Of a stretch of 64,000 nucleotides of DNA, positions 1-6,825 are shown piece after piece (the first letter of the stretch is position 1; each line of letters opens with the position of its first letter). This stretch comes from JAFGRU01 sp963665915 (GTDB lineage: Bacteria; Desulfobacterota; Desulfuromonadia; Desulfuromonadales; JAAYDE01). Under the pieces are notes generated by a model. That model did no database searches. It had not been told where the DNA came from and worked only from the letters and a program-made list of their open reading frames with translations. Made by a program: the position numbers and the translations under genes. The stretch is taken from positions 1-64,000 of the forward strand of contig CAXXSG010000006.1 in assembly GCA_963665915.2 (NCBI GenBank), in the 5' to 3' direction.

Positions 1-1
1 G

Positions 2-397
2 ACTGAGGCTTTGCTGGAGAGGGGCATTGATCCCGAGAAGCTGGTAGTTGTGGAGCAGGACAAGCTGCTGGCTCGACATCTGAAAGACAGGTTTACGAAT
101 GCTTTGGTCATCCATGGCAATGCGGTCAAACTCTGCGAGTTGTGCAACAGATATGACCGCCGTGTCGGATGCGTAATTTCCAGTCTGCCGCTTCTTTCTC
201 TCTCACCTGAAACGGTGGAAGCACTTGGCGAAACGCTGCGCAAACTGCTGGGCCGCGACGGTTCCCTTGTTCAATATACCTATCGACTGAATAACAACCC
301 AAGTCCCCTGGCAGCTTATATGGAGCGGATTTCGACGCGAACCGTATGGGGTAATATCCCCCCGGCACGTGTCGAGGTTTTCAAGGCTCGAATCTGA
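2..397 (+). CDS. SAM-dependent methyltransferase, PmtA/rRNA-adenine-methylase-like, 3' part
   Basis: The reading frame is open to the left window edge, so only the C-terminal ~130 residues are present. They read as the second half of a class I Rossmann methyltransferase of the phospholipid N-methyltransferase-like group: an acidic strand end (VVVEQD, expected to bind the SAM ribose), then HGNAVKL, then CVISSLPLLSLSP, which sits where motif IV of such enzymes lies, followed by a C-terminal beta-rich region (VQYTYRL ... VWGNIPPARVEVFKA). The N-terminal glycine-rich SAM loop lies outside the window. A hairpin terminator follows at about 451. The substrate (phosphatidylethanolamine or other) cannot be told from this part. 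Confidence 0.7.
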   Translation, partial: TEALLERGIDPEKLVVVEQDKLLARHLKDRFTNALVIHGNAVKLCELCNRYDRRVGCVISSLPLLSLSPETVEALGETLRKLLGRDGSLVQYTYRLNNNPSPLAAYMERISTRTVWGNIPPARVEVFKARI

Positions 398-450
398 TCG
401 ATGCCCTGCCAGGAAGTCAACTATTTTGCTTCTCTCCCAGCCATAGTTTT

Positions 451-488
451 AATAAGCACCGGGGAAATTATCCGGGTGCTTATTTCCT
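451..488 (+). terminator. Rho-independent terminator
   Basis: The arms AATAAGCACC(G)GG and CCGGGTGCTTATT form a strong stem around GAAATTAT, followed by a T-rich tract. It ends the methyltransferase transcript. Similar hairpins occur at 1064 and 4894, and the flanking words (CAGCCA-AGTTTT before, TTTTCCAA after) are shared with the one at 4894, so these are related sequences. Confidence 0.75.
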
Positions 489-549
489 TTTCCAAAAGAT
501 TTCATCTCAATTTAAAATTGTTCTTGAAAGGACCTCAGATTTCATATAA

Positions 550-1032
550 ATGACGTCGGATTGTTTTACCAGAAACCAACAATTGAAAAGGGCATCCGTT
601 TGTTTTATGAGTAATCAAAGATGGGGAAAAAGATTCAACGCTGAACTGAAAGCCGGATTCGGAGTGGACGATTATGACGATATCGCCAATGTTCAGGACA
701 TTTCGCCTTTTGGATTGTTTTTGGTTACCCCCAAGGTTTTTACCATTGGCACTTTGTTGAATATTCAGATCATGATTAACGACAACCAGTTTATTCAACT
801 GGAAGGGCGTGTTCATTGGAGCAAGGAAAGACCTCCCAACCTTACCTGGGAATCCCGGGACGCCGGCATGGGAATCAAGATTGAACGATTTTTGGATGGG
901 CGTGAATATTATGAAAATATCTGCCAAAATCTTTGTATGGTAGCTACCACGGAACATCCGGCATCCATTCCGTCGGATCTCTCTCGCAGCCACGAAAAAA
1001 AGGGGCTCTTCAAAAAGTTGTTTCGATTCTAA
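550..1032 (+). CDS. PilZ-domain protein (c-di-GMP receptor type)
   Basis: This is a 160-residue cytosolic protein. The central part matches a PilZ fold: a basic N-terminal segment (RWGKRFNAEL), the DISPFGLFL stretch corresponding to the (D/N)xSxxG c-di-GMP motif, a hydrophobic strand ending in LEGRVHWSK, and a closing GMGIKIERF strand. The usual RxxxR is only approximated by the R/K-rich segment, so ligand binding is likely but not certain. The C-terminal 35 residues are low-complexity and basic. Start choice is uncertain: ATG 550 has a purine-rich AAAGGA far upstream, and ATG 607 (protein MSNQRW...) is an equally good alternative. Terminators bound it on both sides, so it is monocistronic. 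Confidence 0.75.
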   Translation: MTSDCFTRNQQLKRASVCFMSNQRWGKRFNAELKAGFGVDDYDDIANVQDISPFGLFLVTPKVFTIGTLLNIQIMINDNQFIQLEGRVHWSKERPPNLTWESRDAGMGIKIERFLDGREYYENICQNLCMVATTEHPASIPSDLSRSHEKKGLFKKLFRF

Positions 1033-1063
1033 AGAGAAATCTTCAGGCTCCGGAAATAAATTG

Positions 1064-1099
1064 AAAAAGCACTCGGAAAATAATCTGGGTGCTTTTTTT
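1064..1099 (+). terminator. Rho-independent terminator
   Basis: AAAAAGCACTCGG and CTGGGTGCTTTTTTT pair around AAAATAAT, with the right arm running into a T tract. It closes the PilZ transcript and belongs to the AGCACYCGG hairpin type seen at 451 and 4894. Confidence 0.75.
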
Positions 1100-1183
1100 A
1101 TTTCTGAGGGTAGAATTTAAATAATCCTCTCAGAGGAACATCTACTATTTTTATTTTTACGTCCAGAGTTGGAGGAAAAAAAG

Positions 1184-1641
1184 ATGAATAAAATAAGAAC
1201 TTTTGTTTTGCTAATGGGCATTGCTTTTACCGGATCAGTCCTTGTGCCGCTGCAGAATTCATATGCTCACTGCAACAGATCCCCTGTGGGATTTACGATG
1301 ACCATGCCCGGGTTCAATCGATGCTTGAAGATGCCGCCACCGTAGAAAAATCAATGAAGTTAATTGCTGAGCTGTCAGGCAGGACCGATGCTCAATCCCA
1401 GAACCAACTGGTTCGTTGGGTAATGAATAAAGAAAAACATGCTCAATATATTATTTCTACTATAAGCGATTATTTTCTTACGCAACGTGTCAAGCCCACT
1501 CAAAAAGACTATACCGAACGCTTGATAAAGCACCATGCGGTGATTATTGCAGCAATGGAAGCCAAGCAAAATACCGATATGAAATATGTCAAAACCCTGA
1601 AGGATCGCATTGCGGCCCTTGCACCTTACTATCAACACTAG
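1184..1641 (+). pseudogene. sodN: Nickel superoxide dismutase precursor, frameshifted
   Basis: ATG 1184 follows a good ribosome site (GGAGG, 7-9 bases upstream) and encodes a Sec-type signal peptide (MNKIRTFVLLMGIAF ... QNSYA). The next codons read His-Cys-Asn. After them two bases (AG, 1277-1278) throw the frame. Reading on from 1279 restores IPCGIYDDHA and the full Ni-SOD helical domain to 1641. Without the two bases the junction would be HCNIPCGIYD, the canonical nickel hook (HCxxPCGxY). Cleavage after SYA would expose His1 directly, so no separate maturation protease would be required. As read, the first frame ends about 25 codons further on without a usable protein. Genuine mutation or sequencing error are both possible; the family assignment is secure. 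Confidence 0.85.
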
Positions 1642-1697
1642 AATTCCTCAAAGTCCCTTTTAAACCCGCTGAAAGGATTTTCCAGGCTATAGACCTT

Positions 1698-1726
1698 TTG
1701 ACCAGCCTTTCCTCCAGGAGTAAAGC
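1698..1726 (+). promoter_or_regulatory. Candidate promoter of the split RNA element (copy A)
   Basis: TTGACC (1698-1703), a 17-base spacer and TAAAGC (1721-1726). The -10 is poor. It is listed because the homologous position in copy B (4971-4999) has the better pair TTGACT-17-TACATT with exactly the same spacing. Confidence 0.25.
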
Positions 1727-1798
1727 AGGAGTGTTTTAATCTGATGGATTTTCCTGAAGGGGGGACGGGTGGACGAACCCGCAGGCAAAAATCCATAT

Positions 1799-1806
1799 TT
1801 AAAAAG
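1799..1806. repeat. Target-site duplication, left copy
   Basis: TTAAAAAG at 1799-1806 is repeated exactly at 2544-2551, directly outside the two inverted-repeat ends. Eight bases is the usual duplication size for the IS1595 family. Confidence 0.92.
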
Positions 1807-2543
1807 GGGTCATGACACCTTAAGCGCTCTCGAAGATGTGTTAACCTACTGTCATGACTATGAAAAATAAGTATGTTTGGCGTTCACGCATTTCGGAGCA
1901 TCAATTTCGACAGATTGTGCGTCTCTTTTCTGTCGATTTGGACGCCTCACAAATTGCTCGTTTAACAGGTCTCAGTCGCAACACCGTCAATCGTTACTTG
2001 AAAGCGATTCGGCAGCGCCTGGTCGAATATTGCGGACTTCAATCTCCCTTTTCAGGGGAGGTTGAAGTCGACGAATCGTTCTTTGGCGCCCGTCGCATCA
2101 AAGGCAAAAGAGGCCGGGGTGCTTTTGGCAAAACCATAGTCTTCGGCATCTTTCAACGGAACGGTCACGTTTACACGGAAATCGTTCCAAATTGCTCGAA
2201 AGCCACGCTCCAAGCGGTGATCCGGGGCAGAGTCGAGTTGAAGAGCATCGTCTACTCTGACGGCTGGCGTGGCTACAATGGCCTGGTTGATGTAGGTTAT
2301 GGCAAACATCTTCGCATCGATCACGGCCAGAACGAATTTGCCAAAGGGCACACTCACATCAATGGCATTGAAGGATTCTGGGGCTATGCGAAAACACGCC
2401 TGGTTCGGTTTCGCGGTATGGCCCCCAGCACCTTCAACTTGCATCTTAAAGAATGTGAGTTTAGGTTTAACCATAGAGCCAAGGATCTCTATAAACTGAT
2501 CCTCAAAATTGTTCGGGACCGACCTCTTAAAGTGTCATGACCC
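1807..2543 (+). mobile_element. Insertion sequence, IS1595 family (IS1016-like), 737 bp
   Basis: The complete element has 18-bp terminal inverted repeats GGGTCATGACACCTTAAG (1807-1824) and CTTAAAGTGTCATGACCC (2526-2543), with one mismatch. It is flanked by the 8-bp direct repeat TTAAAAAG. It carries a single transposase gene whose stop codon lies inside the right inverted repeat. Size, ends, duplication length and transposase all agree with the small IS1016-like branch of the family. The ends and the frame are intact, so it is probably recent and potentially active. It sits inside RNA element copy A. Confidence 0.93.
1854..2540 (+). CDS. IS1595-family transposase (ISXO2-like DDE)
   Basis: This is a 228-residue transposase. 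An N-terminal helix-turn-helix (DASQIARLTGLSRNTVNRY, about residues 25-45) would bind the inverted repeats. The catalytic domain shows VEVDESFFG (first Asp), VYSDGWRGY (second Asp) and NGIEGFWGYAK (third acidic residue), the pattern of the ISXO2-like superfamily. The length is normal for IS1016-type elements, which lack the zinc-ribbon N-terminus of longer relatives. ATG 1854 is followed by a second ATG at 1860. The TGA at 2538-2540 is formed by the right terminal repeat. The frame is undamaged. Confidence 0.92.
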   Translation: MTMKNKYVWRSRISEHQFRQIVRLFSVDLDASQIARLTGLSRNTVNRYLKAIRQRLVEYCGLQSPFSGEVEVDESFFGARRIKGKRGRGAFGKTIVFGIFQRNGHVYTEIVPNCSKATLQAVIRGRVELKSIVYSDGWRGYNGLVDVGYGKHLRIDHGQNEFAKGHTHINGIEGFWGYAKTRLVRFRGMAPSTFNLHLKECEFRFNHRAKDLYKLILKIVRDRPLKVS

Positions 2544-2551
2544 TTAAAAAG
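2544..2551. repeat. Target-site duplication, right copy
   Basis: TTAAAAAG, identical to 1799-1806. Deleting the IS with one copy restores the spacing seen in element copy B. Confidence 0.92.
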
Positions 2552-2704
2552 AATTACAGACCGCTGTTGTCGGCATGATGCTGACCGGCGGTTTTTTATT
2601 TTTGTCAGCCCCCTTGTCAAAAGAAAAGCTTTTAACCATTACTACCAGATTCAAGACGGTATTGATTTTGCTTTTAGTTTCGGCGAAAGAACATTTACCG
2701 TTCG

Positions 2705-2860
2705 ATGGATAGTTGCCCTGTCCCGGATTTCCTGGAATTTCCACATTATGACATTGCCCTGGAGAACTCCTCCAGTTTGTTGAAAGGCCACCGGACCCAG
2801 CAGAATCTCAACCGATTAGCGGAATTGGTCAAAGAGGATAGCGACAAGTTCAAATTTTGA
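2705..2860 (+). CDS. Possible small protein, 51 aa
   Basis: An ATG-initiated frame encodes MDSCPVPDFLEF ... EDSDKFKF, with a hydrophilic helical C-terminus and no membrane segment or recognised motif. It ends 43 bases before the zinc-finger response regulator, with TGA directly followed by a purine-rich GGAGGGG. No convincing ribosome site precedes the ATG. It may be a real leader gene of the regulator or the tail of a decayed gene. Apart from it, 2606-2903 shows nothing recognisable. Confidence 0.25.
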   Translation: MDSCPVPDFLEFPHYDIALENSSSLLKGHRTQQNLNRLAELVKEDSDKFKF

Positions 2861-2903
2861 GGAGGGGTGCCGCTCAAAGCGGTGCGAAAAGGAGAAACGA
2901 CCC

Positions 2904-4160
2904 ATGATCGCCCGTTGTCCAGCTTGTTTGGCGAAGTTTACTATCGAGGACTCGGAAATTGGCCCCAAAGGCATCAAACTGCCTTGCAGCAAGTGCGGGA
3001 CCATGTTTCCGGTAATACCGCCCGGCGAGGAACCCGCTCCTCCGGCCCAGGCCCCGGAAGCCGCTCCGCCGGCCTCTGCTGAAACCGTCAAGGCCATGGT
3101 GCTGGTCGCTCACGATAGCCATGCGTTTTGCAAGGAGGCCCAGCGGGTTCTCTATGAGACACCCCACGACATCAAGATCGTGATCGCCCATGACGACGAA
3201 GAGTTGCTCTCGGTTCTCGAGTCCGAACCGCCCGATATCATCCTGGTCGACATGGCCCTGCCCGGCATGTTCGGTTTCGAGGTTACGGCCAAGATCAAAA
3301 AAAACAAGGCATTGAGCCACATCAAGGTAATTCTCGCCTCCAGCGTTTACCTGCCGATTGGGTATAAGCGAACGCCATCGTCGCTCTGCGGTGCGGACGA
3401 CTACATCGAAGCCCACCGCATCCAGGACATGCTGGTGGCAAAGGTGGTAAGGTTACTCTCCGGAGAAGCCAAGGCCGCCGTAGCACCCAAACCGGTTCCA
3501 AAACCTGTACCCGTACCCACAGCCTCCGCTGCGGCTGAAGCACCCAAACCGGAAACCAAGCCGGCATCACCGAACCCCGATTCCACTAACCATCAGAGTG
3601 CTCAGCGTCTGGCCCGCCTTATTGTCAATGACATCGCCCTCTACAACAAGGAAACTATCGAAAAGGGGACCAAGGGCGGCAACGTCATGAAACTCCTTGA
3701 AAAGGACCTCAAGGAAGCACGCGACTTCTACGTCAAGCGCGTGGCGGAGGATATTCGCTTAACGACCAATTACCTCGAGGACGAACTGCAAATTCTTTTT
3801 AAAGCCAAGGCCGCTGCACCGCCCAACCCCGCACCCAAAACCACGGCCGAGACCCAAACTTCGGCAGAAGGCCCCAAACCGGCGGCCAAGCCGGGAGCAC
3901 CGCCACCCGATGCCCACGACCATCAGAAGGCCCAGCGTTTGGCCCGCACGATCGTCAGTGACATCAACCTTTACAGCCAGGGGGCGATTGAAAAGGGGCT
4001 TAAGAGCGGCAATGTAATGAAATTTCTCAAGAGGGATCTAAAGGAAGCACGGGACCTCTACGTCAAGCGCGTGGCGGAGGATATTCGCTTAACGACCAAT
4101 TACCTCGGAGACGAACTGCAGGCCCTTTTTGACAGAAAACGCAAAGAGCTCGGACTTTAG
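2904..4160 (+). CDS. Zinc-finger response regulator with duplicated C-terminal domain
   Basis: AAGGAG lies nine bases before ATG 2904. Domains in order: an MJ0042-type zinc finger (CPACLAKF ... CSKCGTMF, residues 5-35) with two CxxC pairs; a linker; a receiver domain (about 65-190) with the phospho-acceptor Asp in IILVDMALPG; a Pro/Ala/Lys-rich linker; then two copies of a ~75-residue helical module (about 229-300 and 337-412), each running HQ(S/K)AQRLARxIV ... GNVMK(L/F)LKxDLKEARD(F/L)YVKRVAEDIRLTTNYL, separated by another Pro/Ala linker. The output module matches no family I can name. It was probably amplified recently (see the identical 50-base segments). The protein is cytosolic; partner unknown. 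Its stop codon overlaps the edge of the MITE-like repeat. Confidence 0.8.
   Translation: MIARCPACLAKFTIEDSEIGPKGIKLPCSKCGTMFPVIPPGEEPAPPAQAPEAAPPASAETVKAMVLVAHDSHAFCKEAQRVLYETPHDIKIVIAHDDEELLSVLESEPPDIILVDMALPGMFGFEVTAKIKKNKALSHIKVILASSVYLPIGYKRTPSSLCGADDYIEAHRIQDMLVAKVVRLLSGEAKAAVAPKPVPKPVPVPTASAAAEAPKPETKPASPNPDSTNHQSAQRLARLIVNDIALYNKETIEKGTKGGNVMKLLEKDLKEARDFYVKRVAEDIRLTTNYLEDELQILFKAKAAAPPNPAPKTTAETQTSAEGPKPAAKPGAPPPDAHDHQKAQRLARTIVSDINLYSQGAIEKGLKSGNVMKFLKRDLKEARDLYVKRVAEDIRLTTNYLGDELQALFDRKRKELGL
3728..3777 (+). repeat. 50-bp exact repeat within the response regulator gene, copy 1
   Basis: This segment, coding for YVKRVAEDIRLTTNYL, is identical over 50 bases to 4058-4107, exactly 330 bases (110 codons) downstream. 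The surrounding module copies have diverged more, which suggests duplication followed by partial gene conversion. Confidence 0.9.
4058..4107 (+). repeat. 50-bp exact repeat within the response regulator gene, copy 2
   Basis: Identical to 3728-3777 and in the same reading frame. Recombination between the two copies would delete exactly one C-terminal module without a frameshift. Confidence 0.9.
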
Positions 4161-4323
4161 GAGTTTGTCGGACTTAGAAATGAATCTACTGCGAAATCGG
4201 TAAATCGGGCCATAATCCCGCAAATTTGTGACAAAAAGTCCTGCTATTCGTTCTCAAATTTGCAAAAATCTTTCATTGATCTCCCTATTTCTCACTATGA
4301 TCTCCAGAGTCTGACGGACTCCT
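4159..4323 (+). repeat. MITE-like dispersed element, copy 1 (165 bp)
   Basis: The ends are inverted repeats: AGGAGTTTGTCGGACTT on the left against AGTCTGACGGACTCCT on the right. The interior is AT-rich and non-coding. The whole sequence aligns, in reverse complement, with 20693-20856: shared blocks include ATGAATCTA-TGCGA-ATCGG, TGCTATTCG-TCTCAAATTTG and AAATCTTT in the same order and spacing. The left end overlaps the TAG stop of the upstream gene. No transposase or obvious target duplication was seen. It could be a non-autonomous transposable element or a REP-type element. Confidence 0.7.
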
Positions 4324-4362
4324 GGCAGCCGTTGAAAAACAGACCTTCAGCTGCGAGGTGGG

Positions 4363-4827
4363 GTGCGATATGCAAACATGGAAAATATTTTCTACGTTGA
4401 CTATACCGATGCAGGAGATCAAGGACGTTTTATTCAAAAGGGTGAGACAAAAGGAATTGGGCCATTTATTAGTATTGGAGGAAGTTGGAAACTGCCTTTT
4501 GAATTTAGCCTGAATGCTATGTTAAATGCTGCACTTCTCAGTTGTAAAACAGATTTTTCAGTTGAGGATGATATTATCTATACATCCACTGAATATGATG
4601 AGATTTTTGAAGTTTTTTCATATCAAGTTGGTGCAGAATGGAAAGCCCGGATGCCATATGATTGGGTAGCAAAAGTTGGTATCGACTATGAATCTCAACC
4701 TTGGGTAAATGCCATCCATGACATCAGAATTATGGACGATGTTGATCCTTCTATAATTTCATATACTGAAAGCGACCTTACACTCCACGGTTTTGTTGGT
4801 ACTGTCGGAATAGAAAAAAGATTTTAA
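4363..4827 (+). pseudogene. C-terminal fragment of an outer-membrane beta-barrel protein
   Basis: The 154 residues alternate polar and hydrophobic positions in strand-length blocks (GPFISIGGSWKLPFEFSLNAML; FSYQVGAEWKARM; DWVAKVGIDYESQP; LHGFVGTVGIEKRF) and end in Phe, the typical terminal residue for barrel assembly. There is no signal peptide. The frame runs upstream as LQLRGGVRYANMEN to a stop at 4333, just after the MITE-like element. RGGVRYA resembles a strand of Legionella-MOMP/Lpg1974-type porins, but that is only a suggestion. It is best read as the 3' remnant of a porin gene whose 5' end was lost. Confidence 0.5.
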
Positions 4828-4893
4828 AGTGCAGGATAGGGTAACAGGCTAAAGTCAACACTCAATATTTCGGAGTTCAATTCGTCTCTCAGC

Positions 4894-4937
4894 CACAGTT
4901 TTTAAAAGCACTCGGGAAATTCCCTGAATGCTTTTTT
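4894..4937 (+). terminator. Rho-independent terminator
   Basis: AAAAGCACTCGGGAA pairs imperfectly with TTCCCTGAATGCTTTTTT. It is closely related, with its flanks, to the hairpin at 451, and lies just before the promoter of RNA element copy B. Confidence 0.65.
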
Positions 4938-4970
4938 CTTTTCCAAGCTTTCCCATGAACTAGAAAATTT

Positions 4971-4999
4971 TTGACTACCCAGGTCGTGAAGAGTACATT
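4971..4999 (+). promoter_or_regulatory. Sigma70-type promoter for RNA element copy B
   Basis: TTGACT (4971-4976), a spacer of exactly 17 bases, then TACATT (4994-4999). Transcription would start near 5006. The similarity to copy A begins here, so the promoter is part of the repeated unit. Confidence 0.45.
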
Positions 5000-5005
5000 G
5001 GAAGT

Positions 5006-5126
5006 GCTTTAATTTGGTGGATTTTCCGTAAGGGGAGGGGATGCAAAAACCCACAGATTCAAAATCCACACGTGAACAGAACGACAGATCGCTGTTGTCG
5101 GCATGATGCTGCCCGGCGGTTTTTTA
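5006..5126 (+). ncRNA. Structured RNA element copy B, candidate small RNA (~120 nt)
   Basis: From the predicted start the element reads: closing arm TGGATTTT (5018-5025), the conserved TCC-TAAGGGG segment, inner stem GGG/CCC (5037-5040/5050-5052), closing arm AAAATCCA (5061-5068), a 22-base link, then a terminator hairpin with a T tract (5088-5125). Copy A has the same arms, the same 35-base interior and the same link length. Its inner stem is longer and differs in sequence, which suggests selection on structure. No open reading frame fills it. A small regulatory RNA fits best. A leader for the gene at 5193 is less likely, because the terminator would separate them. Confidence 0.5.
5088..5125 (+). 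terminator. Terminator of RNA element copy B
   Basis: CGCTGTTGTCGGCATGATGCTG followed by CCCGGCGG and TTTTTTATTTTT. This block is almost identical to 2562-2605 (one difference in about 46 bases), by far the most conserved part of the two copies. Confidence 0.6.
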
Positions 5127-5192
5127 TTTTTGTCAGTCTGGGCGAGAAATAAATCTAGTCCTTTTTAATTGAAATGCAAACTGGGAGAAGTC

Positions 5193-5588
5193 ATGGTGCA
5201 GCACCGTAAGTTCATGAATCTCGCGCTGGACGAAGAAGGGCTGCACACTTCCGACGGCGTTTTGGCGCTGCACAGGATCACGAAAGCCGACATTATCCTG
5301 AACTTCTCGCCAGACCACCGCGAGAGAGGCTCCGAAAACTCCGGGGCAGGGATTCTTGGTGGCGCGCTGATCGGTGGCGCTATTGGAGGTACCTTCGGAG
5401 CTATCGGAGGGGGTCTACTCGGGTCGGCTTCGAGTTACGAGAGTGGTGACGGGGATTGGCCGCGCGCGACATCCGCCACCCTCATCTTCGAGTCGCCGGA
5501 TCTGGCATACTCCACCACGGTTTCGCGCAATCGGGTTGAGGAAGCTCAAGCCTTTGTTGCTGCTGTGCAGAAAGCAGTGGGGCTGTAA
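5193..5588 (+). CDS. Hypothetical protein with glycine-zipper segment
   Basis: GGGAGAAG lies just upstream of ATG 5193, so this start is preferred over an upstream TTG at 5169. The 131-residue product has a polar N-terminal half (LALDEEGLHTSDGVLALHRITK), a central glycine-rich hydrophobic stretch (GAGILGGALIGGAIGGTFG, then GAIGGGLLGSA) able to form a membrane hairpin or a packed glycine zipper, and a C-terminal strand-helix region. There is no signal peptide. The function is not recognised. Its base composition is visibly more GC-rich than the flanking DNA, hinting at separate ancestry. Confidence 0.6.
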   Translation: MVQHRKFMNLALDEEGLHTSDGVLALHRITKADIILNFSPDHRERGSENSGAGILGGALIGGAIGGTFGAIGGGLLGSASSYESGDGDWPRATSATLIFESPDLAYSTTVSRNRVEEAQAFVAAVQKAVGL

Positions 5589-5806
5589 TATTGAGTAAAC
5601 TTTTAAGTTGAAAGAGTCAAACGGAGATTTGACCCCTTTATTCCGAGGAATAACACAATCTCATAACAAAGAATCCTGGTGATTTACTCCCATTTTTCGA
5701 CAAAGAGATAAAAGTTTCCTTCGGTGCGGACACATTGATATTTCCCTGAAAAAATAAGGTGACGGATTCTTTTTTAAAAGGTTCGGTAATTCACGATCAC
5801 TAGAAT

Positions 5807-5848
5807 GCTATAAAAGGCCCTTCTGTTATCAGAAGGGCCTTTTATAGC
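5807..5848. terminator. Bidirectional terminator, perfect 18-bp stem
   Basis: GCTATAAAAGGCCCTTCT and its exact reverse complement flank a 6-base loop (GTTATC). The A/T-rich outer arm supplies a T tract in both directions. In 5589-5931 nothing else is recognisable. Confidence 0.85.
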
Positions 5849-5931
5849 AGCCCTGCAACCTTTGACAAAATACCTCTTACCTTCGGTTTTTTATAGTACA
5901 TACTACGGCATTTTTCACCTCGGAAAAACCC

Positions 5932-6825
5932 ATGCTAACCTATCTCAAATTATTCGTCACCATGGCCTTTTGGGGAGCCACTTTTGTCGCAGGGCGCATG
6001 CTTGCAGGGGTGGTCCCGCCAATACATGCTGCGTTTCTGCGCTTTACCATCGCGGGAATTATTTTAGTGCTCCTGCTGTACCGCTTTGAAGGCCGCCTTC
6101 CTTCCCTTGACTGCCGCCAGTTGGGTGCGGTGATGTTGCTGGGCCTGACCGGCGTATTGGGTTACAACGTCCTCTTTTTCAGCGGTCTGGAGACCGTTTC
6201 AGCCGGGCGAGCAGCGCTGATTATCGCCCTCAATCCGGTCGGGATCGCCTTGCTTTCGGCCCTGTTCGGTGGTGAGCCCCTGCGTTTTGTCCGTACTCTC
6301 GGCGTCGTTGTTTCCGTTACAGGGGCGATGTTGGTCATCAGCAACGGGCATTTCTTGTTCCTGACCGAGGGCATCGGAATAGGGGAGTTGGCACTCTTGG
6401 GCTGTGTCCTTTGCTGGGCTCTCTACTCGGTAATCGGTCGGCGAGCCATGCGTGGTCTTACACCCCTGACGGCAGTTACCTACTCGGCTGTGGCCGGCAC
6501 CATCTTTCTTCTGCCGATAGCCGTGGTTCAGGGGGTGCTGACCAGAACTCTCAGTTACAGTCCTCAAGCCTGGGCAAGCATCCTCTACCTTGCGGTGTTT
6601 GGGACTGTCGTGGGTTTCCTCTGGTATTACCAATCGATCAACGAGATTGGCGCGGTCAGGTCCGGGGTATTCATCAACTTTGTTCCTATCTTTGCCATGC
6701 TGTTTGGCCTTCTGTTGCTTGACGAGCCATTGACCCCCACGTTGCTTCAGGGTGGTGCCCTGGTAATTGTCGGTGCCTGGATCACAAATAACAATGGACT
6801 TTGGAGGGAGAAGGCAATTTCCTGA
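5932..6825 (+). CDS. EamA-family (DMT superfamily) transporter
   Basis: This 297-residue inner-membrane protein is built of two homologous EamA halves, about ten hydrophobic helices in all. Typical signatures are the N-terminal FWGATFVAGRML, AAFLRFTIAG, LFFSGLETVSAGRAALI at the end of the first half, and the matching LWYYQSINEIGAVRSGVF with the final FLLLDEP-type loop (GLLLLDEPLT) in the second. Members export amino acids, nucleobases or other small metabolites; the substrate is not predictable. The ATG lies 26 bases after a short AT-rich leader. The ribosome site is weak. It is monocistronic, with a terminator upstream and 240 unassigned bases downstream. Confidence 0.9.
   Translation: MLTYLKLFVTMAFWGATFVAGRMLAGVVPPIHAAFLRFTIAGIILVLLLYRFEGRLPSLDCRQLGAVMLLGLTGVLGYNVLFFSGLETVSAGRAALIIALNPVGIALLSALFGGEPLRFVRTLGVVVSVTGAMLVISNGHFLFLTEGIGIGELALLGCVLCWALYSVIGRRAMRGLTPLTAVTYSAVAGTIFLLPIAVVQGVLTRTLSYSPQAWASILYLAVFGTVVGFLWYYQSINEIGAVRSGVFINFVPIFAMLFGLLLLDEPLTPTLLQGGALVIVGAWITNNNGLWREKAIS

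Larger units (their letters stand above)
1733..2605 (+). ncRNA. Structured RNA element copy A, split by the IS
   Basis: The two halves flank the insertion sequence. Left half: closing arm TGGATTTT (1745-1752), inner hairpin CGGGT/ACCCG with loop GGACGA (1766-1781), closing arm AAAATCCA (1788-1795). Right half (2552 on): a hairpin GTCGGCA/TGCTGAC followed by GGCGG and a T tract. Removing the IS and one target copy gives an uninterrupted element colinear with copy B (5006-5126): 35 bases between the closing arms and 22 bases from the second arm to the terminator block in both. It is probably a small RNA gene or RNA leader inactivated by the insertion. No RNA family was recognised. Confidence 0.45.
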
